DNA of 50,026 nt from a virus, in IMG/VR virus record IMGVR_UViG_3300009180_000060, positions 1 to 50,026 of that record; one strand, written 5' to 3'. The translations under genes and the position numbers were made by a program. The number at the start of each line of letters is the position of its first letter. Position 1 is the first letter of the stretch. The notes under the pieces were generated by a model that was given only the letters and a program-made list of their open reading frames with translations, was not told the DNA's origin and did not search any database. Below, piece after piece: positions 37,801 to 45,085 of this stretch.

Positions 37801-40800
37801 TGTAGTTTATATATAGGCGCACCCAAGGACGGGACTTATCAAATTAATGGTGGTTCGGTTGATCGCCAAATTAACCAATCTAGAGTATACGGGGTCACTA
37901 CCAGTACAATAGCTAACCCAACTCTTCCGATAAATGGCACTATACTAATCAATAATACTCAGGTAACCCTACCGTTACCTCCGTCTAACACCGTAGCAGG
38001 ATTAGCGGCAGCTATTAATGCAGCCGCAATTCCAAACGTAGTTGCGTTTCCAACACCTGATTTAACCTTTACTGGTGACAACTTAACTCAGGCATTTTAT
38101 ATAGGTACATTGTACTCATCTGCTAGTTCTTATACTACTATGGTATATTTGAACGGGGTGTATCAGTTACCTGGTATAAATTATTCGTATGACCCTGCTA
38201 CGGAAACCATTTATTTTGTATATGCACCGTTATCTGGTGTAGTTATAACCGTGATATCCGGTAGGCTGACCATATCTGTTGAAAATGCCGCTGCTGGTCC
38301 AGCTAATGGGTTACTTACTGTATTACCCGGCGTTACTGAGTCAATGTTTAGCCAATTGGGATTTGATACCTTTGTTTTCGCGCAACAAATTCTAAGCCCA
38401 CTACCGGTAGCAGAAGCATACTTTGGATCTAGTTTAAGTATCGATAGTAGTGCTGTTAATTTGATAGTAGGCGCACCTAACGGTAGTGTATATGAGCCAA
38501 CGACATTTGATTCGGGACAGACATATTTTGACGACCGTAGTACGACATTTTACAATCCAATACCTACGAGTGGCGTAGCGTACACATACGACTATTTCCC
38601 TAGTAGCACCAACAATGTCAATAATCCAGGACAGTTTGCATTCGGTCAACAGATCTATAACAACATTATTCAAAGCGGTGACTTCTTTGCATCTGCGGTC
38701 AACTATACCAATGGTAGATTAATGGTGGGTGCGCCCGGCGGCACCACTGTTAGCACCTCAGGTAATGGTTATACGGTTGTCTTTAATAACCCTGATAATA
38801 CACCATCATGGAAACCTATACGTGTTCAGCAGCCGGTGGCAGATGTAAATGCTATAGATGGTGTGTTCAGCTATAATGGTAGTCAGGCTGTAAGTATTAA
38901 CGATACGGCAACTGGTGGATACCAGACATATTTTGATTTCTTTGATCCTCTGCAGGGAAAAATACTCGGATTAGCTCGAAGCAATCTTGATTACATAGGT
39001 GCAGTGGATCCTGCACAATATAACCAGGGTACTGTTCACAATAATGGGCAGTCATGGGGTGCAGAACATATCGGGCAAATGTGGTGGGATACCGACACAG
39101 TAAGATTTATTGATCCTAATCAAGATGATATTGTATATGCTAGCCGTAGATGGGGTACAACATTCCCTGGTAGCAGTATAGATGTATATCAGTGGATAGA
39201 AAGTGACACCACGCCGTCAGGTTACACGGGCGCGGGCATACCACTAAGTCCAACTAGCTATTGTGTAGCAACTGTACTGGGTTCAAATAATATTTTCACC
39301 ACTCTTTATTACTTTTGGGTTCGCGGTCTTTCTACTATTGCAACCGGTTCCGGAAAAACATTAAGTTCATCGGGTGTAGCTAGTTATATACTTGATCCAC
39401 GTAGCAGTGGGATTCCCTACATTGCCGCTCTTAATGCGTCTACAATAGCTATATATAATGCACGAAATTTAATAAATGACACAAATACTATTTTAAATGT
39501 CAGTTACTCGCGAAAACTAACAGATGCAGTAGTACATCAAGAATACCAAATAATTACAGATGGTATTGCCGATTCTTTCCTCAATACACAACTGTATCGT
39601 AAGTTCGTGGATAGTCTGAGCGGTATCAATACCGATGGGAATAATGTTCCGGATCCTACATTAAGTCCTGGAATGAGATTCGGTGTACAATTTCGTCCGA
39701 GACAGTCAATGTTTGTTGACAGATTTACTGCTCTGGAAAATTATTTGGGCCGAGCAAATACAGTACTGGCACAGTATCCCATTACAGAAACACGTAGCTT
39801 TAATCTATTAAATTCTGCACAACCAATTCCTGAATCAACAATAACAGTTGACGGCGTTACTACTGTTATGTGGAATTTCGAAGTACCTAATTTAGAAGTT
39901 CTGGGATACCAAAATCTTGCCGGGGTACCGGTGGGCTACAAGTATCTAGTACTTAATGATAGCGATCAACAGGGCCGATGGACAATATATACCGTTGGTG
40001 CATCTCAAACTTTGACACTTACACAATTTCAAAGTTATGATACTCCGTTATACTGGTATTACATCAATTGGTACTTACCCGGATATAACTCAAGCATCGC
40101 ACCGGTTGCTGCTGTGCAAAACTATGGTCAGTTAGTGACATTAAGTTATGAAACTGCGCCAGTTGGTTCTTCGGTTCGTGTTATTTCCAATGGCGCTGGT
40201 AAATGGGAAATTTATCTACGTACAGGGCTTGACCCAGCTACTAATTGGCAGCGTGTTGGACTCGAAGACGGTACAATAGCATTTAAGGAATCATTGTGGA
40301 ATTATCCTTCTGGTAATTTTGGATTTGATGCGCAAACTTTTGATTCGCAATATTTTGACGAGACTCCACAAATTGAAACTCGTTATATAATTCAAGCGTT
40401 AAATGAAGAAATCTACGTCGATGATTTACTAATGGAACGTAATAGTAGCTTAATACTGATGTTCAATTACGTTTATAGTGAATTCACTAATCCTTCATGG
40501 TTGGTTAAGACCAGTTATGTTGATGTTAACCATAATATTCGTGCTTTATTACCCTATCAGACTTACCTTTCGGATAATCAAGACTTTGTATTAGATTACT
40601 TCCAAGAAGTTAAACCCTATCACGTTCAGCCTCGTAAGTTTAATTTGATTTACAATGGCGAAGACGATTTCCTAGGTGATTTAACAGACTTTGATTTACC
40701 TGCTTATTGGAATTCGACCTTACCCGCACCACAATTTGTGAGTCCTATACTAACGCCGTATGATCAAGCTGTCACCACCCATACCTCAATAGCCAGTGAT

Positions 40801-43800
40801 ACCGCACCTGATGCACAACTATGGATATCACCCAGCTTATACAGCCAATGGTTTAACAATTATACGTTAAACGTACAGGGAGTGACAGTTATTAATGCAG
40901 GCTCGGGGTACCTGACTGCTCCGTTAGTAACATTTGGCACGGAGTGGCAAGCTAATACCAGCTATATATTAGGGCAGCAAGTATATTATGCTAATAATTT
41001 ATACACAGTTACCGTTTCGGGTACAACATCATCGACTCCACCTTCATTCAACAGTGGGTCGTCTATAAATGGTAGCGCCACATTAACATATTTTGGTTAT
41101 CCTGCTACTGGTACTTGTATTATTAATTCTGCTGGTAATATTATTAATATTACGGTGACCGATCCTGGTAGCGGATATGTCACTGATGCAAATGTAACTA
41201 TTTCAGGTGGCGGATTACCCGCCGATCCTATTGTCTGGGCCGCTGGATTGACTGTTAGCTATAACAGTTATATTATTACCCCAACCAATAATATATTTGT
41301 AGTCGCTATTGCCGGTACATTAGGTGAAGTTGCGCCTTGGGGACAATTAGCCCAGGAAAACGGGACCGTATTGTTAACTTTTGTTGGACAAGTGGCTCAA
41401 GCTGGCGTGATAATGGGAAATCCAGCAGGCCACTCGTTGGCAAGAACATTTAATCTTACCTTAAAATACGACCGTTATGAATATTCATCAAGTATTGTTG
41501 AATGGACAGCTAACACAACATATGCAGCTGGAACTCAAGTTCGGTTTGATGACATAGTATGGAGTGCAAACGATACTATTAATGATACCGTATCAGTGTT
41601 TGATCCAGATCAATGGACAAGAGTTGATGCTGGCGACCTAAGCGGCGTCAATCGAACTATGGGCTACTACGTTAGCACAGTCAACACCCCCGGATTATCA
41701 TTACCATTGCTAATAGATGGTATTGAGTATCCAAGAGTACAAGTTACTGGGGTTAATTTTAATCAAGATACCGGATTTGATAGAGGTAATTTTGATATTA
41801 ATCCTTTTGACAATTTTTCATTAGACGCAAATGGAAACCCAACGTATGATTTATCTTTACTTGACACAATTTTTGAAAGTAGCTATTTAGATCCATACCT
41901 AGGCACTCGTCCATCTGATATAAACATTGACGGTGGAAAATATGTCGATGTATTTGAAAGTCATGCACCGGAAGAGTTAGTGCCGGGTATTGAATTCGAC
42001 ACATTAGATATGCGTGTTTATACCACACCCGGTGCTGATTGGACTGGACAAGGATTTGGATTCCCACAAGCAGTCGATCAAGTTGTATACCGTAGCGCAT
42101 CACCAACGATAAGTTTTGCTGGTCTAATGCCGTATCCGTTTGTCTTGGAAGTAACAGATGCTACCCGGGGATATAATTTAACTAGGGACGTTGATTATAC
42201 TGTTGATTGGCCAAATCAAACAGTCACAATGATAAATTCTTCCTTGTTGATTAGAGATGGAGACCAATTAGGGTTTTATGTGTATGCATTGGGCGGAAGT
42301 AACCAGTTATTTAAAAATACATATATTGGTAGTGAATTTGGTGACGTATTAACAGTTCCTGTTGAGTATGATTTATTATTACCAGATGACAACGGTTTTG
42401 CTATTTTTGTTAATGGCAATTATTTGTCTAATGCTAATTATTCATATATTGCTGGAACATCATTTGGCACAACTACTATTACATTTGACAGTACCTACAC
42501 TTCAACTGATTTTATTAGCCTAGCAGCAATTGGTCCCACTACGATAGATTCTGTGACTACTGAATACAGTTGGAGTCTGCCGATAGTACAAAGTTTTACG
42601 GTTGCTACATCAGGTCAATTGATATTTGATCTAGATCCATCAATTAGTTTGGAATATACTAATCCTGTTACTGCAATTGTTACTGTTGGCGGAGTTACAG
42701 CCCTCGGATCAGCTGGAATTCCTTATGTTGGTGATGGAAGCACTGTTGCCTATGTATTGCCACAACGTATTGGAGTTGATTCTGGAGATATACTTAAATC
42801 TAACGTAAGTGTATATATTGATGGCATATTACAAAATCCAACAACATACGATTTAGAAGCATCTGACGGATTTAGTTCTGATAGCTCTGTTGATTATTTT
42901 TCTGCAGGACCGTTTGATCTTGATGCTGGAGTATTATATGTATTATTAGATACTGCGCCAGCTAATGGAGCACAAATTTACATTGCGGTTGATTCTACCG
43001 CACAATATATAATTGATCCAATAGCACAAACATTAACAATTATTTCTGGAATGGGAGTAATACCTCAATTAGGCCAGGTAATATCGGTGACTACATTTAA
43101 CGATACTCGGCAACAGCGTTTGTCCACACAGATTTTTGTTGGGCCAGTAGAAGAAGGGATCACAGTATCCGAAGCATATGATTCCACATATTTTGATAAC
43201 CCTGCAGGCGCCGCGTCAACCACTCCTGGACAATTTGATGCTACAGTTGGGGCGAGTATAACAGTAAATAATTTAGTATTGTATGAATCCTATACAGATA
43301 TTTCTCGTCCTTGGATATCACTAAATGGGAAAACACTCACTGCTCAGCTTGATTATACCATTGATGGTAATGTACTTACTTTGAATTATGGTACATTAGG
43401 TCGTACTGATAAAGTAATTGTTACCAACGTTTCAAATGCAGTGGTTCCAGAAGCCATGGCATTTAGAATATTCCAAGACATGCGTGGAGTACAAGCAACT
43501 TATCGTATTACTCCTAATTCTACAACTACTTTAGCACAGCCTGTAGAGCAAGATGATGATACTATATACGTAGTTGATGCTAGTGCATTAAGTATTCCTA
43601 ATTTTTCTGCTAACGTTTGGGGTGTTGTAACTATCAATGGTGAGCGCATTATGTATCGAGAAATTGATTTTGCAGCCAACACTATTAGCAGCCTATTGCG
43701 CGGAACAGCCGGCACAGCCGCCGCCACTCACTCGACAGGCGCATATGTATATGATATGAGTCGTGGTAATTTATTATCAGCGGCGTTCCAAGATTACATT

Positions 43801-44250
43801 GTAGACGTTGCTATATTGGGAGATGGAACAACCACTGTATTTGATGCACCCACTATCTCTCTGGAATTTACTGATGCTACCACATGGGTCCAGGCTTCTA
43901 CTTATGCTGCGGGAACGGTGGTGGTTGATGCTGGATTTTATTACCGTGCAATAATAGCGGTACCGGCCGAAACTGCTATTACTAATACTACATATTGGCA
44001 GACTTTAAGTAGAGCAGTAGAAGTTTATATTGCTGGAATACTCCAAACGTCAGGGTACACTATATCCAGTGAAACTCCGGTCGTTGTGACCTTTGATACT
44101 GCGCCTGCTGATGGTTCGGCAGTTACTATCTTAGTACGCCGTGGGGTAACATGGTATGCTCAGGGATCTGACCCTCTTACTGCATCTAATGGCGAGCCAT
44201 TGCAGACAACTGACACCGTTCCGGCACTCTTTTTGCAGGGAGTAACTTAG
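28837..44250 (+). CDS. Giant modular baseplate/tail protein in gp7 position (5,137 aa)
   Basis: The gene fills 31% of the window. Its start (SVDFLPEIFQTPANKQFLSA, then GFIGRKVGPGVNP) resembles large wedge proteins encoded after gp6 in T4-like phages of cyanobacteria, so gp7 is the best positional match; T4 gp7 has 1,032 residues. Modules, by approximate residue: cupredoxin-like unit 215-300; two related beta units near 550-625 and 870-940; FG-GAP repeats (VGAPGAN, YIGAPGAN, FVGAPTAAN, YIGAPKDG, VGAPNGS, VGAPGGT) at 2,465-3,300; W-x-x-x-T-x-Y-x-x-G-x-x-V carbohydrate-binding-like units near 2,055, 4,036, 4,223 and 5,017. About ten VxVNGxxLxxxxDY beta units lie near 1,105, 1,340, 2,640, 2,793, 2,914, 3,101, 4,522, 4,658, 4,827 and 5,063. 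The frame has no stop or shift. Whether it is cleaved or remains one chain is unknown. Confidence 0.9.
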   Translation: MAATIRSVDFLPEIFQTPANKQFLSATLDQLIQEPKYKQTQGFIGRKVGPGVNPTDNYVIEPTVLRNNYQLEPGVVSVDPNTAKVIDGITYPGILSAIGTEGGFTNQADRLFESEYYTWDPFVDFDKYNNYAQYFWLPNGPDTVTVASTYVPTEETFTVTRSNGAYTFTGYDGNNPSLTLVRNGNYSFVVAQNQAATIQYRVTNNGTSSWNINFQTNPTLTLIRGNTYIFNLVQTAALSFYIKTQVSFGTTNLWNSGVINNGGTQGLVTFTVPQDAPDTLYYCNDLEYNLQGQFDIVSAEPGTGPDFWIQSEPGVDGLLPWSRNISSRGVLGVVNNGIDLGTVTFNVPASTAQNFYYSLPFIGYPTATTGQVNLICDSIRYDQINGILVSQFLDTYPNGIDGITNLDGQTLVFTSQSSDPAVGGWYNVQPFDPLPTGDDFQTGAYDTTGFAEAIPITDPAVQSSLWQIEYVSDANGVPFIQLNSILPIDNSTQFIVTSGTQYVNTQWYKNSSGIITEMPLLTAALPQLYYQDSEDPSIFGVINLIESNINPPVAALSITAVTSTGSQVTLTFAEQSSAPYSIGSTIIVSNISPSGYNGNYTVIACTTSTVTYASTYTGTYSSGGVINSISINSYINVDTDILGQTNYTSPNGVQFTNGLKVIFEGTVYPESYVNNTYYVQGVGSGIQLVSVDNLIVVEPYSTDTNGQPIVPDYMTINMASPDLNPWSRGNRWFHADVIDYAAAINDVEPVYTNLQRANRPILEFRAGTKLYNFGTQGIPAVDIIDFTQTDALLNVNGQTGYGSNGYTFVQGSLVIFAADNNPNVRNQVYTVNFITPAPSATPVINLVPTSYSPVLYNQTTVCRNGLTLPIVDIVGTGTSVTLSFPTRSSVPYSPGQSITVSGVNPAVYNGSYIVASSTISSVTFTSTTAATYDSGGTLGLLGESFYYNGTTWVTSQQKVSVNQPPLFDVFDSNGNSFGDSTIYPSTNFVGCKLLSYAEDLDNTVDSVLNIPLAFFSLQNIGDILFDNNLYTDTFVYTPSGTAGKTVDVSEGFVRQYSDIDTFTLELGWQTAAIPSLPRQQFQFAYGGTPLQLDVAIDTSLNVTPVQVFVNNVYQLPSTYTLSVDTNTNTSLITLNSPTLVTGDIVEVLAYSQQVSTQGFYEIPVNLENNPFNENSSQFSLGTVRQHYATICENLPNLKGPVNGRNNTRDLGDIIPYGGLILQQSSPLTLAGFFLRNVNYDIFSALSYNSREYIKYKNKLLTAVTQLNLTGNETVAQILDLCITYITKNSTNLSPFYWSDMLPVGTNYTTTTTVVNPITGKTFNTMQMYDFTSSNYLGLLVYVNNVLLLRGGEYIVSTESPKLTILIPLQVGDVVTINEYPTTVASWCPNTPSKMGLYPKYTPDIYVDETYSEPTTVIQGHDGSITIAFGDIRDQVLYEFEKRIYDNIKVDDNPIPLSTDQVNPDFYPAQTTALLPGYFRKTPYTYTEVNQILTEDFLTWVGQNKIDYTQQNYIASNPFTYNYSQAANRLDQNEFLQGNWRGIYRYFYDTETPTTTPWEMVGFTEEPAWWITRYGPAPYTSGNMVLWGDLEAGIVGDPAGPYILPEFIRPGLSEIIPAGPEGDLLPPTECVMGRNNPYGFQQSWVSGDGGPVQASWWNSSSYPFAIMRLMALTKPAQFFSVFADRDLYRFDTTLGQYLLNNRYRLNASDVQIYGTGVSKASYINWIVDYNQQVGINSSDNLTKDLKNLDVRLCYRMASFSDTAYVQVFTERAGPNSTNNSLLISPSSYDLLFYKNQPFSQVTYSSVIVQVEQLGSGGIGYGVYGYSTAQPYFEILVSSPVGLYSTITSGDLSVQVPTQYTNNTLQIPYGYVFTSISSVCDFLLSYGAWLQSRGLVFNNSFNGYTLSWNQMAQEFLYFANQGWQTNTMINLNPCATTITASQPISIVDTIASITPENMLLDQNRTVLDVSKMVVNRDGNQFSITSTNGQTINFLTLKFTNYEDMIVFNNVTKNTDLIYDPTTADRQTRLSLIASTTIQWDGQLNAQGFILNLNNVQQWQAYTKYTKGEMVLYKNTYWQALVISEPQQTFNYNEWVKSDYQAIDTGLLPNLANKADQMVTAYDVYRANLTSDNDLFAFGLIGFRPRPYMTNMNLNGVTQVQLYQQLIGTKGTVQAAEVFGAAQLKGNESGAYNIYENWGVLSGTYGANANKSYFEIQLDEAKLSYNPSTIQIVNPGELSQANQQVYLNNLWKESYAITSTNILPTTYETDSLATALPSAGYVCLDDVDVTVFSLKDPSEISAKINSIGIGTYIWIAKVNTYDWGVYRVDSIPAQMVQLTDNLTGTSIVQFNSAHGLSVADLIVIKYFNDGVDGVYRVLAIPSPTSIVVAFSFVNTNITTISGTGIVFHLQSARVSQASDISTLPYVNDLIPGAIAWVDNDGNGHWEAVEKQSPFTTDSVIAPGAAATAQYGVSIAQSEINYSALVGAPGANSGAGSVFTYFRGILTSYQFNNTLALDVPDTSGFGNMVTFGNATWAVAGANTSNFGMGYAAVLYRDSALNSVAITQILVPPDQDFSTIGFGTSGTISKDERWMYIGAPGANKVYSYEIVEVPEQVIEYTTTVGVSTYNYSDTITINDTYPDQLLVILNGNELVAGTDFTIDANNVILTSALITEQSLVISRRLSAVVDAQTYYNIQQDSTSGSGYSALFNVTNVRGTYNIELLSGGTNYLVGNTLTINGTQLGGTSPANNLIVTVGGITTGGVISGYSISGTGVSTADSFTLNNYLYNATTIENFSVLVDGVVQRPYFDYTFDPATTILTFVTSPASGAFIDVATNTYWQYVATITSENSLSGDNFGASITTTTDGEQVFVGAPTAANNALSKAGVVYVFNRSVVRFIVSNPAQLTYTVLGSNNPPLAVNVNGEFLLSTTQSLLGQYSVSGGTVTFTNITLNYGDIIEIGTNQFTQIQLLSSSTPLALAEYGSAIDACPLSCSLYIGAPKDGTYQINGGSVDRQINQSRVYGVTTSTIANPTLPINGTILINNTQVTLPLPPSNTVAGLAAAINAAAIPNVVAFPTPDLTFTGDNLTQAFYIGTLYSSASSYTTMVYLNGVYQLPGINYSYDPATETIYFVYAPLSGVVITVISGRLTISVENAAAGPANGLLTVLPGVTESMFSQLGFDTFVFAQQILSPLPVAEAYFGSSLSIDSSAVNLIVGAPNGSVYEPTTFDSGQTYFDDRSTTFYNPIPTSGVAYTYDYFPSSTNNVNNPGQFAFGQQIYNNIIQSGDFFASAVNYTNGRLMVGAPGGTTVSTSGNGYTVVFNNPDNTPSWKPIRVQQPVADVNAIDGVFSYNGSQAVSINDTATGGYQTYFDFFDPLQGKILGLARSNLDYIGAVDPAQYNQGTVHNNGQSWGAEHIGQMWWDTDTVRFIDPNQDDIVYASRRWGTTFPGSSIDVYQWIESDTTPSGYTGAGIPLSPTSYCVATVLGSNNIFTTLYYFWVRGLSTIATGSGKTLSSSGVASYILDPRSSGIPYIAALNASTIAIYNARNLINDTNTILNVSYSRKLTDAVVHQEYQIITDGIADSFLNTQLYRKFVDSLSGINTDGNNVPDPTLSPGMRFGVQFRPRQSMFVDRFTALENYLGRANTVLAQYPITETRSFNLLNSAQPIPESTITVDGVTTVMWNFEVPNLEVLGYQNLAGVPVGYKYLVLNDSDQQGRWTIYTVGASQTLTLTQFQSYDTPLYWYYINWYLPGYNSSIAPVAAVQNYGQLVTLSYETAPVGSSVRVISNGAGKWEIYLRTGLDPATNWQRVGLEDGTIAFKESLWNYPSGNFGFDAQTFDSQYFDETPQIETRYIIQALNEEIYVDDLLMERNSSLILMFNYVYSEFTNPSWLVKTSYVDVNHNIRALLPYQTYLSDNQDFVLDYFQEVKPYHVQPRKFNLIYNGEDDFLGDLTDFDLPAYWNSTLPAPQFVSPILTPYDQAVTTHTSIASDTAPDAQLWISPSLYSQWFNNYTLNVQGVTVINAGSGYLTAPLVTFGTEWQANTSYILGQQVYYANNLYTVTVSGTTSSTPPSFNSGSSINGSATLTYFGYPATGTCIINSAGNIINITVTDPGSGYVTDANVTISGGGLPADPIVWAAGLTVSYNSYIITPTNNIFVVAIAGTLGEVAPWGQLAQENGTVLLTFVGQVAQAGVIMGNPAGHSLARTFNLTLKYDRYEYSSSIVEWTANTTYAAGTQVRFDDIVWSANDTINDTVSVFDPDQWTRVDAGDLSGVNRTMGYYVSTVNTPGLSLPLLIDGIEYPRVQVTGVNFNQDTGFDRGNFDINPFDNFSLDANGNPTYDLSLLDTIFESSYLDPYLGTRPSDINIDGGKYVDVFESHAPEELVPGIEFDTLDMRVYTTPGADWTGQGFGFPQAVDQVVYRSASPTISFAGLMPYPFVLEVTDATRGYNLTRDVDYTVDWPNQTVTMINSSLLIRDGDQLGFYVYALGGSNQLFKNTYIGSEFGDVLTVPVEYDLLLPDDNGFAIFVNGNYLSNANYSYIAGTSFGTTTITFDSTYTSTDFISLAAIGPTTIDSVTTEYSWSLPIVQSFTVATSGQLIFDLDPSISLEYTNPVTAIVTVGGVTALGSAGIPYVGDGSTVAYVLPQRIGVDSGDILKSNVSVYIDGILQNPTTYDLEASDGFSSDSSVDYFSAGPFDLDAGVLYVLLDTAPANGAQIYIAVDSTAQYIIDPIAQTLTIISGMGVIPQLGQVISVTTFNDTRQQRLSTQIFVGPVEEGITVSEAYDSTYFDNPAGAASTTPGQFDATVGASITVNNLVLYESYTDISRPWISLNGKTLTAQLDYTIDGNVLTLNYGTLGRTDKVIVTNVSNAVVPEAMAFRIFQDMRGVQATYRITPNSTTTLAQPVEQDDDTIYVVDASALSIPNFSANVWGVVTINGERIMYREIDFAANTISSLLRGTAGTAAATHSTGAYVYDMSRGNLLSAAFQDYIVDVAILGDGTTTVFDAPTISLEFTDATTWVQASTYAAGTVVVDAGFYYRAIIAVPAETAITNTTYWQTLSRAVEVYIAGILQTSGYTISSETPVVVTFDTAPADGSAVTILVRRGVTWYAQGSDPLTASNGEPLQTTDTVPALFLQGVT

Positions 44251-44266
44251 GATAAGTATCTGTAGA

Positions 44267-44284
44267 TATAAATCATAATAAATA
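44267..44284 (+). promoter_or_regulatory. Two overlapping-range late-promoter-like elements
   Basis: TATAAATC at 44267-44274 matches seven of eight late consensus bases, and ATAAATA at 44278-44284 ends 7 bases before the ATG at 44292. Either could start transcripts for the genes from 44292 onward. There is no Shine-Dalgarno sequence before the ATG. Confidence 0.45.
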
Positions 44285-44291
44285 AACGACG

Positions 44292-44429
44292 ATGAATAAT
44301 AAACTACCTACTCAGCAGCAACCTACCCCCGAAAAGCGTCCCAATGACACCGGATCGGTATCTGTTGAAGCTTTTTTAAAGATAACAGACCCCAAGACAC
44401 GCAAAGTATTTGTGGAGCAAAAGGCATAA
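44292..44429 (+). CDS. Small protein (45 aa) related to the N-terminus of the next gene
   Basis: This reading frame is short but supported by layout: it starts 7 bases after a late-promoter-like element and its stop overlaps the next ATG (TAATG). The product reads MNNKLPTQQQPTPEKRPNDT, then GSVSVEAFLKITDPKTRKVF and VEQKA. The core LKITDPKTRKVFVE parallels IKITDRNTGEVLEDK at the start of the following protein, so the two share a beta-hairpin module. I infer a small structural or assembly partner of the following baseplate protein. No function is known to me. Confidence 0.7.
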   Translation: MNNKLPTQQQPTPEKRPNDTGSVSVEAFLKITDPKTRKVFVEQKA

Positions 44430-45034
44430 TGAAACAACTTACACATCCTATCATCACCGGACATATCAAGATTACTGATCGAAATACCGGTGAAGTGTTA
44501 GAAGATAAAGATAACGCTATTAATTATGAAAATATTAGTATAGCTATGGCCCGAACCCTTGCCAATCAAGGTACTGGTTGGATTTACAAGATGGCGTTTG
44601 GTAATGGTGGATCGGCAGTAGATCCAACAGGTGTTATTACATATCTTCCACCAAACGTAGTGGGGCAAAATGCTAGTTTATACAACGAAACGTATACTCA
44701 AATAGTAGATCAGAATGCAGCTCTCAATTCAGACCCAGCTAATAATAATATGACTGTGCTTCACACATCTGGTAACCCATATACAGATATATTGGTATCT
44801 TGTCTACTGGATTACGGCCAACCGGCAGGGCAACAAGCGTTTGATAATAGTACTAATTTTAACGGTGAATACGTGTTTGATGAGCTGGGTTTGCAATGCC
44901 AGAATGGCTCAGCAACCGATTTACGTCTAATTACTCATGTTATTTTTCACCCAGTACAAAAGAGCCTGAATCGTCAAATACAGATAGATTATACTTTGCG
45001 AATTCAGACTTTGACGAACCTAAGCGCCGCATAA
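44429..45034 (+). CDS. Baseplate/tail structural protein after the giant gene (gp8 position)
   Basis: The 201-residue protein contains TGHIKITDRNTGEVLEDKDN, then AINYENISIAMARTLANQ, KMAFGNGGSAVDPTGVITYL, and YVFDELGLQCQ near the C-terminus followed by RQIQIDYTLRIQ. This arrangement is familiar from virion proteins of T4-like phages encoded between gp7 and the fibres. In T4 the place is held by gp8, a 334-residue wedge protein, but I see no convincing sequence identity, so a gp8 label would be speculative. The start overlaps the stop of the 45-residue protein. Confidence 0.75.
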   Translation: MKQLTHPIITGHIKITDRNTGEVLEDKDNAINYENISIAMARTLANQGTGWIYKMAFGNGGSAVDPTGVITYLPPNVVGQNASLYNETYTQIVDQNAALNSDPANNNMTVLHTSGNPYTDILVSCLLDYGQPAGQQAFDNSTNFNGEYVFDELGLQCQNGSATDLRLITHVIFHPVQKSLNRQIQIDYTLRIQTLTNLSAA

Positions 45035-45054
45035 ATATGTATATATTAAACGGC

Positions 45055-45062
45055 TATAAATA
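45055..45062 (+). promoter_or_regulatory. Late promoter TATAAATA (perfect) for fibre genes
   Basis: The exact consensus TATAAATA lies 23 bases before the ATG at 45086; the leader contains AAGGA and GGAG. A second element, CATAAATA at 45030-45037, overlaps the stop codon of the upstream gene. Confidence 0.7.
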
Positions 45063-45085
45063 CTATACAAGGACGGAGTAATAAT

